In this document: positions 45,146-54,962 of the stretch, one piece after another | Layout: the number at the start of each line of letters is the position of its first letter | Position numbering within the stretch: the first letter of the stretch is position 1 | Assembly (NCBI RefSeq): GCF_017569205.1 | Contig: NZ_CP071870.1 | Location: forward strand, 2,418,001 to 2,482,000 | Length of the DNA stretch: 64,000 bases | Direction: 5' to 3' | DNA from: Propioniciclava sp. MC1595 | GTDB taxonomy: Bacteria > Actinomycetota > Actinomycetes > Propionibacteriales > Propionibacteriaceae | Notes under the pieces: generated by a model | What the model saw: the letters and a program-made list of their open reading frames with translations, nothing else | Databases searched by the model: none | What the model was told of the DNA's origin: nothing | Translations under genes and position numbers: made by a program

Positions 45146-45148
45146 CGT
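45143..45148 (+). promoter_or_regulatory. -10 box of the 112-aa gene (leaderless)
   Basis: TATCGT, 6 nt before the GTG at 45155. It shares three bases with the palindrome, so a bound repressor would block RNA polymerase. Confidence 0.5.
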
Positions 45149-45154
45149 GGTTCC

Positions 45155-45493
45155 GTGCCCGACCGCGACCTGACCGACCGTGCCCGTACCTCCCGGGACG
45201 GGGCGATCGCCCGCTGGGCGGACGCGGCCGGTGGTGGGTCCACGTGCCGCATCGGCGGGGGCACCGACCGGGTGGCGCTCAAGCGGGCCGAGGGTGCCGC
45301 GACGGCGCTGCGCCAGCTGGTGCGACGGCTCGACGGGGGCGAGGACGCCGCCTCCGCGCTCGCCGAGGAGCTGGGACGCTGGTCCTCCCCCGCCCTGACC
45401 GACCGCGGTGACGACTGGCGCCACTACACCGAGGGCGGCCTGGCGGCGCTGGAGGCGCTGGCGTCATGCGCTGACGGGCTCGCCGGGGCGTGA
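45155..45493 (+). CDS. Small uncharacterised protein under a CsoR-type operator
   Basis: A 112-aa helical protein of unknown function. It has two cysteines (STC and SCAD) and the stretch LKRAEGAATALRQLVRRLD, which faintly resembles the first helix of CsoR-type regulators, but the metal/persulfide-binding Cys and His are missing. It starts at GTG 45155 by promoter geometry. The last 30 bases overlap the convergent CPVC membrane gene. No domain is assigned. Confidence 0.7.
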   Translation: MPDRDLTDRARTSRDGAIARWADAAGGGSTCRIGGGTDRVALKRAEGAATALRQLVRRLDGGEDAASALAEELGRWSSPALTDRGDDWRHYTEGGLAALEALASCADGLAGA

Positions 45494-45964
45494 GCGCTGC
45501 ACCGGCAGCGCGCACGCGATCTCGCCGCGCAGACGGCGGTCGAGGGCCCAGACCAACAGCACGAGCCCGATGACGCCGAGTACCGGCTGCACCGGGGCGA
45601 ACCACTGCAGCGCGCCGGCGTAACCGAGCGCGAGCAGGGCCACCTTGTTGCACACCGGGCACCCGACCGCGAGGTAGGCCAGCAGGCCGCCGACCAGACC
45701 GCTGGAGGGGACCTTCTCGTCGCCTGCCCGCACGTAGGTGGCGCCGAGGAGGCCGCCCAGCACGGCGGTGGCGACCAGCACGGGCCAGGCCCACCAGGTC
45801 GTGGGGACGTCACGCCCGAAGACGGGGTTGGGGATCATCGCGGTGGGCAGGCCGACGACCAGGACGGTGCCGATCGCCCACGCGGCCGCGACCGCCCAGC
45901 GGCGACGCGGCCAGCCGAGCAGGGCCCGCCACGCGCTCGCGCCGATGCCCGGGGAGCGCCTCAC
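45464..45964 (-). CDS. Four-TM membrane protein with CPVC motif
   Basis: A 166-aa protein with four hydrophobic helices (about 21-41, 58-78, 89-115 and 120-140). The third helix starts with C102-P-V-C105, and a further Cys is at C151 near the C-terminus. A CxxC facing the membrane suggests a thiol-disulfide carrier or redox sensor. The GTG overlaps the thioredoxin stop (GTGA), so the two are coupled and likely partners. The transported or reduced substrate is unknown. Confidence 0.78.
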   Translation of the reverse strand: MRRSPGIGASAWRALLGWPRRRWAVAAAWAIGTVLVVGLPTAMIPNPVFGRDVPTTWWAWPVLVATAVLGGLLGATYVRAGDEKVPSSGLVGGLLAYLAVGCPVCNKVALLALGYAGALQWFAPVQPVLGVIGLVLLVWALDRRLRGEIACALPVQRSRPGEPVSA

Positions 45965-46344
45965 GAGGCACCCGCCTCGCCGGCCTCGGCGTCCGCCGTG
46001 GCCTGGCGCCGGACCTCGTCGACGTCGAGCGCCGCCACGGCACCCACGAGCTGCTCGAGCCCGGCGGCGTTCATCGCGCCCGCCTCGCGGTAGACGAGGA
46101 CGCCCCCGCGGAAGGCCATGAGGGTGGGGATGGCCTGGATCTGCAGCGCGCCCGCGAGCTGGCCGTACGCCTCGGTGTCGAGCTTGCCGAACACGACGTC
46201 GGGGTGGGCCTCGGAGACCTTCTCGTACACCGGGCCGAAGCGCAGGCACGGGCCGCACCAGGACGCCCAGAAGTCGACCAGCACGGTCTCGTTGTCGGTA
46301 ATGGTGGCGGCGAAGTTCTCTTCGGTCAGCTCGACGGTGGCCAT
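45961..46344 (-). CDS. Thioredoxin
   Basis: A 127-aa thioredoxin-fold protein with DFWASWCGPCLRFGPVYE (active site WCGPC), cis-Pro region QAIPTLMAFRGG and a 25-residue Ala/Glu-rich C-terminal extension beyond the usual 105-110 aa. There is no signal peptide, so it is cytoplasmic. The gene lies under a CsoR-type palindrome and is coupled to the CPVC membrane protein. AGAGGCAGG precedes the ATG. Confidence 0.93.
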   Translation of the reverse strand: MATVELTEENFAATITDNETVLVDFWASWCGPCLRFGPVYEKVSEAHPDVVFGKLDTEAYGQLAGALQIQAIPTLMAFRGGVLVYREAGAMNAAGLEQLVGAVAALDVDEVRRQATADAEAGEAGAS

Positions 46345-46377
46345 GGCCTGCCTCTCGTGAAGTCGGTGTCACGCGCC

Positions 46378-46400
46378 ATGATACATACCCCCGGGGGTAT
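46378..46400 (-). promoter_or_regulatory. Thioredoxin promoter with CsoR-type operator
   Basis: A perfect 16-bp palindrome ATACCCCCGGGGGTAT (46385-46400) lies directly upstream of the reverse-strand -10 TATCAT (46383-46378). It also touches the last base of the MptB-like gene's stop codon. It would block the core promoter when bound. Confidence 0.65.
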
Positions 46401-47827
46401 CAGTCCACGTACCCGTGCCAGACGACGGTCTGGAACGCGTTCCAGACCAGGAACGCCACGACGAAGCCGGCGACCCAGAGGCGCTGGCGGCGGGTGAGGG
46501 GCACCAGCCCCAGGAGCGCGAGGCTCCAGGGCACGTACCACGGGTGCATGGCCTGGCCGAGCACCGCGAGCGCGAGCGAGCCCCAACCGACCGCCGCCAC
46601 CGGGCGGTCGGAGAACCGGATGACCACCCAGGCCAGGACGGCGAGCAGGGTCACGTTGGAGGCCATGCCCACGACGAACCGGAAGGGGGCCGGGTCGGCG
46701 CCCAGCCACTCCACCAGGTAACCGCCGAACTGGCCGAGCAGGGCGAAGGGCCCCGGCGTCCCGGCGGTGCCCATGAGGGTGAGCCAAGCCGTCCAGCCGA
46801 AGCCCTTGCCGGTGATGACGCCCAGCGCCACGAACACCGCCACCGCGATCCCGGTCACCCCGGCGGTGCGCAGGCCGAGCACCCAGAGCCGGCGCGCGAG
46901 CGGGAGGTCGCGCAGGCGGAACAGCAACGGGACGCCGGCGACGGCCAGCACCGTCAGCCCGGCCTGCTGCTTCAGCGCCATCGCGACGCCGACGAGCACG
47001 GGGGCCACGACCCAGACCAGCAGGCGCGACCGGGCCCCGCCGAGCGGGGTCTCCAGGGCGACCACCACGACGTACACCGCGAGGAGGGACACCCCCGCCA
47101 TGAGGGCGTCGTTGTGCGCGCCCCCGATGAAGTGGACCAGCAGCAACGGGTTCAGCAGCCCCCACCACGTGGCGCGGCCGGGCGCGAGCGGGTCGGTGGG
47201 CGACAGGTGCGCCGCGATGCGCGGCAGGGTCAGGCCGATCAGGACCACGCCCAGGATGGCCGGCAAGCGCATGGCCGCGACCGACCAGTAGTCGTCGGCG
47301 CCGGTCAGGGCCACGACCGCCTGGTTGACCAGCAGCGACAGGGGTGGGTAGGCGACGCCACTCCCCCGCCACAGCGGGTCGACCGAGTCGGCGAACGGAC
47401 CGCCCGCGCTGCCGAGGCCCTCGGCGTACACGGAACCGCCGGAGTTCTCGATCCAGCCCGAGTCGGCGTACAGCACGGCGTCGGCCGAGAGCGTGGGCGG
47501 CGACCAGAGCAGCGGGAGCGCCCACACGGCCAGCAACCATCCCGGACGCCCCACCGGCGGCCGTCCGGCACGCGGGCGCAGGCGCCACCAGAGCACGGCC
47601 AGCACCACGGCGCCGAGGACGACCACCACGCGGTTCAGCGGCATCGGCAGGGCGGTGCCGATCGCCATGACGACGGGATCGAGCCACCCGTCGGGGTGGA
47701 AGGCGAACTCGGGGTGCGCCGACCCCCAGGCGACGAGGGCGGAGGCGAGCGCGCCCAGTCCGGCCGCGAGCCCCCACGGGAGGGTGCCGCGGGCGTCCGG
47801 GGTGGGTTCGGTCACCGCTGCGCTCAC
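46400..47827 (-). CDS. MptB-like polyprenol-phosphate-mannose alpha-1,6-mannosyltransferase
   Basis: A 475-aa membrane GT-C enzyme with about 12 TM helices. It resembles actinobacterial MptB/MptA, which use polyprenyl-phosphate-mannose to build the alpha-1,6-mannan core. The first loop carries [14 protein letters not shown] with acidic residues typical of GT-C catalysis, and [13 protein letters not shown] recurs in this family. The acceptor is unknown. The GTG at 47827 has TAGGCT 7 nt upstream. Its end overlaps the thioredoxin operator. Confidence 0.87.
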   Translation of the reverse strand: MSAAVTEPTPDARGTLPWGLAAGLGALASALVAWGSAHPEFAFHPDGWLDPVVMAIGTALPMPLNRVVVVLGAVVLAVLWWRLRPRAGRPPVGRPGWLLAVWALPLLWSPPTLSADAVLYADSGWIENSGGSVYAEGLGSAGGPFADSVDPLWRGSGVAYPPLSLLVNQAVVALTGADDYWSVAAMRLPAILGVVLIGLTLPRIAAHLSPTDPLAPGRATWWGLLNPLLLVHFIGGAHNDALMAGVSLLAVYVVVVALETPLGGARSRLLVWVVAPVLVGVAMALKQQAGLTVLAVAGVPLLFRLRDLPLARRLWVLGLRTAGVTGIAVAVFVALGVITGKGFGWTAWLTLMGTAGTPGPFALLGQFGGYLVEWLGADPAPFRFVVGMASNVTLLAVLAWVVIRFSDRPVAAVGWGSLALAVLGQAMHPWYVPWSLALLGLVPLTRRQRLWVAGFVVAFLVWNAFQTVVWHGYVD

Positions 47828-47834
47828 TCTCGGC

Positions 47835-47840
47835 AGCCTA
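47835..47840 (-). promoter_or_regulatory. -10 box of the MptB-like gene (leaderless)
   Basis: TAGGCT on the reverse strand, 7 nt before the GTG at 47827. Confidence 0.5.
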
Positions 47841-47884
47841 ACGAAGGCGGTTCGGCGGCGCGATGTCGCCCCGCTCCGGGGCGG

Positions 47885-48388
47885 TCAACCGCGGGCGGCC
47901 GGCCGTCCCGCCCGCCTGGGGCGGGCCAGCCCCGCACGCAGGAGCGGGCGCACCCGGTAGCCGATGACCTCACGCAGGTAGACGCTCGTCGACGTGCGGG
48001 TGATGCCCGGGCACAGCCGGATCTCCTCGGCGACCCGGTAGAGGTCGTCGGGATCGCGGGCCACGACGTGGCACAGCAGGTCGATGTCCCCGGCAGGCGC
48101 GTGGCACTCGAGCACCTCTGGGATGCGGCGCAGGGCCTCGACCGCGGCGTCCAGCTGGTGCTGGTCGAGCTCGGCGGCGACCGTGGCGTGCAACCCGCGA
48201 CCCAGCGCGGCGGGCGGGACGAGGCTGCTCGTCAGCCGGAACAGCCCGTCGGTGCGGTACCGCTCGAGCCGGGCCTGGATCGTGCCGCGGGCCAGCCCGG
48301 TGCGCTCGCTGAGCGACAGGACGGTCATGCGGGGGTCGGCGTCCAGCTCGAGCAGCAGGCGGCGGTCGATGTCGTCGAGCTGGTACAC
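47885..48388 (-). CDS. Lrp/AsnC family transcriptional regulator
   Basis: A 167-aa feast/famine regulator. The N-terminal winged HTH LDDIDRRLLLELDADPRMTVLSLSERTGLARGTIQARLERY is followed by the RAM ligand domain (PEVLECHAPAGDIDLLCHVV), then a basic tail. No adjacent metabolic gene reveals the effector. A perfect palindrome upstream is the probable autoregulatory site. Confidence 0.93.
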   Translation of the reverse strand: MYQLDDIDRRLLLELDADPRMTVLSLSERTGLARGTIQARLERYRTDGLFRLTSSLVPPAALGRGLHATVAAELDQHQLDAAVEALRRIPEVLECHAPAGDIDLLCHVVARDPDDLYRVAEEIRLCPGITRTSTSVYLREVIGYRVRPLLRAGLARPRRAGRPAARG

Positions 48389-48436
48389 AGCGGCTCCTTC
48401 GCGGGTTTGATCAACCTGACGGTTGGATCCTTACCC

Positions 48437-48450
48437 AATCTGATCAGATT
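48437..48450. promoter_or_regulatory. Lrp-type palindrome upstream of the regulator
   Basis: AATCTGATCAGATT, a perfect 14-bp palindrome 49 nt upstream of the regulator's start. A related TTGATCAACC lies closer to the start. Together they fit the multi-site operators of Lrp/AsnC proteins. Confidence 0.5.
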
Positions 48451-48592
48451 GACCAGCAGTTGTGCAGCGAGTTGTGCACCACATCGCTTCGGGGCTGGAA
48501 TGGTGCACATCAGGTGCGAGGCCCTCACGAGGGGCCGGGCGCCGCCGGACCACCCCCGCGCCACCACCCGCGGGCCGAGGTCGGGAAACGGA

Positions 48593-48625
48593 TCGGGGCC
48601 CCCACGCCAAGCGTGGGGGCCCCGA
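48593..48625. terminator. groEL terminator, 15-bp perfect stem
   Basis: TCGGGGCCCCCACGC (48593-48607), loop CAA, and the exact reverse complement at 48611-48625. It lies 14 bp after the groEL stop on the reverse strand. The remaining 48389-48592 interval holds the Lrp promoter region and no gene. Confidence 0.85.
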
Positions 48626-48638
48626 AGGTTTCGCTCAC

Positions 48639-50551
<1,913 letters not shown>

Positions 50552-50645
50552 GATGGTGCCCTTTCTTCGTGTTGGGGCCCCGGTGCGGGACCCACGGTTT
50601 CGTTCGATGTGCGCCGCCCAGGCGTCGTCGCGGTGCCGCCGTGGG

Positions 50646-50672
50646 CTGGCAGACTCGATGGTCGAGTGCCAA
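50646..50672. promoter_or_regulatory. Second, degenerate CIRCE element
   Basis: On the reverse strand TTGGCACTC (50672-50664), 9 nt, then GTCTGCCAG (50654-50646). The left half differs from CIRCE TTAGCACTC at one base; the right half matches 5-6 of 9. It lies just after the -10, near the transcription start. Confidence 0.6.
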
Positions 50673-50677
50673 CGACG

Positions 50678-50706
50678 ACTCTAGCCACGTGCTGGCACTC
50701 GTTCAA
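50678..50706 (-). promoter_or_regulatory. groES promoter
   Basis: The reverse strand has -35 TTGAAC (50706-50701), 17 nt, -10 TAGAGT (50683-50678). The -35 overlaps the first CIRCE. Confidence 0.75.
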
Positions 50707-50718
50707 CCCGAGTGCTAA
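50692..50718. promoter_or_regulatory. CIRCE element (HrcA operator)
   Basis: On the reverse strand TTAGCACTC (50718-50710), GGGTTGAAC (9 nt), GAGTGCCAG (50700-50692). The left half is perfect, the right half has two mismatches to GAGTGCTAA. It overlaps the stop codon of the preceding methyltransferase gene. Confidence 0.92.
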
Positions 50719-51896
50719 TCCGGGAGGGACTGCGCCGGCCCCGCCCGCCCGCACACGAGGACGCGCGCCCCGTCCCGGGTGGGGGTGACCACGAGCGTCG
50801 CGACCCCCCTGCCCCTGGGCCTGAGTCGCCGGCGCAGGGCGGCGGGGTCGAACTCGAGGCCGCGCTTCTTGATCTCGAGAGTACCGACGCCGCGCTCACG
50901 TACCCACGCGCGCAGCACCTGCTCGTCGAACGGCAGCACCTCGCGCACGGCGAAGACCGTCGCGAAGGGGGTCGGCTGGTCCCACGGGGCACTCAGGTAG
51001 GCGATGCCGTCGGCGATGCGGTGGGCCTTCACCAGCCCGGCGAACTCGTCGACGAGCCCGGCGCGGACGACCGCCCCGTCGGGTTCGTAGAGGTACTCCT
51101 CGATGGCGCCCACCCCGGCAGACGGACGGCCGGTGTCGGCGAGCTCGACCCCGTCGACGATCGCGGCGCGGCGGCCCGGGCGGGCGCCCGGCCCGGCCCA
51201 CAGGGCGCACTCGACGACGCTGCCGGCGTCGGAGACCCACTCGGCCTCGACCGTGTCGGGGATCAGGCTGTGCGGCACACCCGGCCCGAGCTTCACGCAT
51301 GCGGGGCGGGTGCCGTCGAGCAGCGCCTCGACGAACGGCCACGGCGGGCTGAGGTCCTCCACGCGCCACGAGCGGCCGGCCCCGGTGCGGCGGGCAGGGT
51401 CGGCGAACACGGCCAAGTCGGGGTCGGACGCCGCGAGCTGCGGCCACAGATCGGTGACGTCGCCGACGAGCACTTCGGTGCCGAGGTTGGCCTGCGCGAG
51501 CACGGCGGTGACCTCGTCGCGCTCGACGGCGATGACGTGGAGGCCCGCGTCCTGGAGCGCCAGCGCGTCCACGCCGAGGCCGCACCCGAGGTCGGCGACG
51601 CGCGTCGCCCCGGTGGCGGCGAGCCGGGCAGCCCGGCGGGCGGCCACCGGCCAGCGCGTGGCCTGCTCGAGGCCGTCGGCGGTGAGGAACAGGTTTTCGG
51701 CGCGGTGCCCGAGCTTGGCGACGGCGCGGCGGCGCAGGGCGACCTGGTCGAGGACGGCCGCCGCTTGGTCGGGTTCCACGAGCGCGCGCAGGCGGGTGGC
51801 GGCACCGAGCGATCCCGGGTCGGCCTCGGCCGCGGCAGCGCGCAGGGCCGGGCCCGCGGCGTCCGAAACGAGCCAGCGGGCAGTGGCGACGTCCAC
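50715..51896 (-). CDS. THUMP-like class I SAM-dependent methyltransferase
   Basis: A 393-aa methyltransferase. The SAM motif VADLGCGLGVDALAL is followed by VIAVERDEVTAVLAQANLG, and FADPARRTGAGRSW has the D-P-x-R catalytic motif. The C-terminal third is the THUMP-like domain (RGVGTLEIKKRGLEFDPAALRRRLRPRG) of actinobacterial putative RNA methyltransferases. The substrate is unknown. The GTG at 51896 is 2 bases after the upstream stop. It is third in a three-gene operon. Confidence 0.87.
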   Translation of the reverse strand: MDVATARWLVSDAAGPALRAAAAEADPGSLGAATRLRALVEPDQAAAVLDQVALRRRAVAKLGHRAENLFLTADGLEQATRWPVAARRAARLAATGATRVADLGCGLGVDALALQDAGLHVIAVERDEVTAVLAQANLGTEVLVGDVTDLWPQLAASDPDLAVFADPARRTGAGRSWRVEDLSPPWPFVEALLDGTRPACVKLGPGVPHSLIPDTVEAEWVSDAGSVVECALWAGPGARPGRRAAIVDGVELADTGRPSAGVGAIEEYLYEPDGAVVRAGLVDEFAGLVKAHRIADGIAYLSAPWDQPTPFATVFAVREVLPFDEQVLRAWVRERGVGTLEIKKRGLEFDPAALRRRLRPRGRGVATLVVTPTRDGARVLVCGRAGPAQSLPD

Positions 51897-51898
51897 GC

Positions 51899-52288
51899 TC
51901 AGCCGACGATGTGGATGACGACCAGGCCGTCGGGCGACTTGGTGCCCGCGACCTCCCACGCCCAGTCGACCGCGCGGGTGATGCCGGCGGCCAGGCCGTA
52001 CTTCGCGCGGGTCGCGGTGGCCGCCTCGGCGAGCTGGTCGCCCTCGGTGACGAGCTCGGCGCGGCCCTCGAACACCGGCTCGGTACGCAGGGCCTTGCCG
52101 GAGCCGGACGCCGCCTGCACCGACACCACGTGGCTGTGGCCGAGCCGGTCGACCCACGGGGTGCTGTGCGGGGTCCAGATGCCGACCGTGTCCTCGCCCA
52201 GCCGCACGACGTACTCCGACGACGTGGTGGCCGTGCCGTCGGCGGCGAAGGTGGTCACGCAGATGCGGTCGGCGTCGCCGAGGCTCAC
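51899..52288 (-). CDS. PPOX-class flavin/F420-type oxidoreductase-like protein
   Basis: A 129-aa split-beta-barrel protein similar to PPOX-class F420- or FMN-dependent enzymes. It has ICVTTFAADGTATTSSEYVV, VGIWTPHSTPWVDRLGHS and AAELVTEGDQL..ATRAKYGL-like helices. The substrate and cofactor are uncertain. The GTG overlaps the upstream TM protein's stop (GTGA). Confidence 0.82.
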   Translation of the reverse strand: MSLGDADRICVTTFAADGTATTSSEYVVRLGEDTVGIWTPHSTPWVDRLGHSHVVSVQAASGSGKALRTEPVFEGRAELVTEGDQLAEAATATRAKYGLAAGITRAVDWAWEVAGTKSPDGLVVIHIVG

Positions 52289-52638
52289 GGGTGCGTCCCG
52301 TCGGCCGGGCCCTCGGGCAGGGCGCCGCGCTCGGCCGCCTTGTTGGCGATCGCGGCACTGCGGCCGGAGTTGACCTCGTCGAGCGTCGAGCGGCGGACCT
52401 GTCCCTGCGTGCGCGTCGGCAGGCCGAGGCCCAGGCCGAGCAGCAGGCCACCCGCGAGCGCCACGCCGGCGATCATGGTGGTCGTCGTGACCGGGTTGGC
52501 GATGACGCGCGCGCTGTCGTAGCGCTGCGCGGCGCCGATGATCTCCTGCATGTCCCAGCCGAACCGGAACAGCCAGACGCCCGCGCCGACGAGCGCGGCG
52601 AGGCCGAGCAGGCCGAGCAACCACTTCAGAGGCTTCAT
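52285..52638 (-). CDS. Small two-TM membrane protein
   Basis: A 117-aa protein with TM helices at about 7-25 and 54-73 and a hydrophilic C-terminal tail. No family was recognised. It is the first gene of the operon with the PPOX-like protein and methyltransferase. Confidence 0.75.
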   Translation of the reverse strand: MKPLKWLLGLLGLAALVGAGVWLFRFGWDMQEIIGAAQRYDSARVIANPVTTTTMIAGVALAGGLLLGLGLGLPTRTQGQVRRSTLDEVNSGRSAAIANKAAERGALPEGPADGTHP

Positions 52639-52683
52639 GGGCGGCAGCCTATCGCCGGGCTCCGGCGGGGCGGCAAGCCATCG

Positions 52684-52712
52684 CCCGGGGAACTCCCCGG
52701 GAGGACTAACGT
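52684..52712 (+). promoter_or_regulatory. galE upstream region: hairpin and -10
   Basis: CCCGGGGAACTCCCCGGG (52684-52701) can form an 8-bp stem. TAACGT at 52707-52712 is a probable -10, 27 nt before the galE start. The hairpin may end the divergent side or act as an operator. Confidence 0.4.
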
Positions 52713-52739
52713 GGGGGGCGACCCAGGAAAGGACCAGCG

Positions 52740-53756
<1,017 letters not shown>

Positions 53757-53798
53757 TGGCTCGGGTCACGTGGCTCACAGACCAGCCGTCCGTGACAG

Positions 53799-53850
53799 AT
53801 GCGCCTCGTAGGTGAATCCGCGCCTGCTCGAGCAGGTGCAGATTCACCCA
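53799..53850 (+). repeat. Left palindromic repeat (REP-like) flanking the AbiEi/DUF559 gene
   Basis: 52 bp that match the reverse complement of 54880-54931 at 45 of 52 positions by hand count. It contains GGTGAATC and GATTCACC half-sites around CCTGCTCGAGCAGG, so it can fold as a hairpin. It lies between the convergent galE and AbiEi-like genes and could also terminate both. Confidence 0.7.
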
Positions 53851-53885
53851 ACACGCGTGGCTGAAAGCATGGAGCCGCCCCGGGC

Positions 53886-54797
53886 CTAGGGTCGCCATCC
53901 CTGGCGCTCGAGCGCGGTGCGCAGGAGCTTGCCCAGGGCGCTGACGCTCCAGGCCTGGGCCCAGCCCCAACGGGTGACCCAGAACCCAGCCTGCCGGATG
54001 CTCTCCTGCCTGCGGTTCTGCGCGACCATGACGTCCTCGGGTGACTGGTCGTTCCCCTCGACCCGGCGGTACTTGACCTTGCCGTCGACCTCGCCGATGA
54101 GGTTCCAGTCCTCCCACCCGAAGTCGCCGCGTGCCACGAGGAGCCCATCGACCTCGACGCGGAACTGGGGAACGGGTTGGGGCAGCCCCGTACGGGAGAT
54201 CATCACCCGGCTCACCGATTCGGCCACCGACTCGGAGCGGCCATCGGCGAAGGCGATCACCTGACGCGCCTGCTCCACGCCGGTCATTCCCTTGCTGGCC
54301 TGGACCACGGCCAACAACGAATCCCGCGAGACGTCCCGGGCCAGGGCCTGGTCGGCGGCCACCACGGCCCACGCGTGCTGGGCTGTCCGGGCGAGGTCTA
54401 CCACCGTGCGGGCGAGGGACGTGACGCGCAGGTCACCCACCGTCACGACATCGTCCGCGGTGAACCGGGCGCAGTGAAGGTGGTAGGTCGCCGTCCGCCT
54501 GCCGCGGCCCGGTGGCGGCGTGGTCAGGTCCACCAGCCGTGGGTTGTCGACCTGCACCGCCAGCCCGTGGGCGATGGCCGCCGAGGCGTGCGAGAGCACC
54601 ACGGAGTCACGGTGCGTGCTGAGCAGGGCCGCGGCCCGCACCAGGTGCTCGTCGCGCGGGGACAGCTCCCGGGCTGGGGTGTAGACCCGGCGCGTGAGCC
54701 TGACCAACTCATGCGCAGCGACGGCGCGGCGCACCTGGTACGGGGTCCAACCCGCTGACCTCAGGGCAGGGATTGATCTCAACTGGGGGTCGTCCAT
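53886..54797 (-). CDS. AbiEi-like HTH + DUF559-type nuclease protein
   Basis: A 303-aa protein of an actinobacterial family often called 'type IV TA AbiEi antitoxin domain' or DUF559. The N-terminal third is a winged-HTH-like region (LRSAGWTPYQVRRAVAAHELVRLTRRVYT). The C-terminal part has a PD-(D/E)XK pattern: E190/E193, D225, E236, D238 and K240 in DFGWEDWNLIGEVDGKVKY. A very-short-patch-repair-like nuclease fold is likely. No AbiEii toxin lies beside it. TTGGCT is 6 nt before the ATG at 54797. It sits between two inverted repeats. Confidence 0.82.
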   Translation of the reverse strand: MDDPQLRSIPALRSAGWTPYQVRRAVAAHELVRLTRRVYTPARELSPRDEHLVRAAALLSTHRDSVVLSHASAAIAHGLAVQVDNPRLVDLTTPPPGRGRRTATYHLHCARFTADDVVTVGDLRVTSLARTVVDLARTAQHAWAVVAADQALARDVSRDSLLAVVQASKGMTGVEQARQVIAFADGRSESVAESVSRVMISRTGLPQPVPQFRVEVDGLLVARGDFGWEDWNLIGEVDGKVKYRRVEGNDQSPEDVMVAQNRRQESIRQAGFWVTRWGWAQAWSVSALGKLLRTALERQGWRP

Positions 54798-54879
54798 GCC
54801 TCCAGCCAACCGGTCCCGGTGCCGCCGGGCACCAAACCGGGTGCGTCGCCTGTGGACAACACGGGACAGACGCGCCTGA

Positions 54880-54931
54880 TCGGTGAATCCGCACCCCCTT
54901 CAGCAGGCGCGGATTCACCGACGAGGCGCAT
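54880..54931 (-). repeat. Right palindromic repeat (REP-like), inverted copy
   Basis: Inverted copy of 53799-53850. Here the internal stem is longer: GGTGAATCCGC (54882-54892) and GCGGATTCACC (54909-54919), 11 bp with a 16-nt loop. It lies between the malic enzyme gene's end and the promoter of the AbiEi-like gene. Confidence 0.7.
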
Positions 54932-54962
54932 ATCTGCCGATCGAGGCCCGGCACCCTTGGCG

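Noticed and set aside
45155-45493. The 112-aa protein as a CsoR repressor
   Set aside because: Only a short helix resembles CsoR; the metal- or persulfide-binding Cys/His are missing, so no function is assigned.
53886-54797. A complete AbiE type IV toxin-antitoxin locus
   Set aside because: There is no AbiEii nucleotidyltransferase toxin next to it. The NTase-like gene at 56711 is on the other side of the malic enzyme gene and paired with a beta-helix gene.
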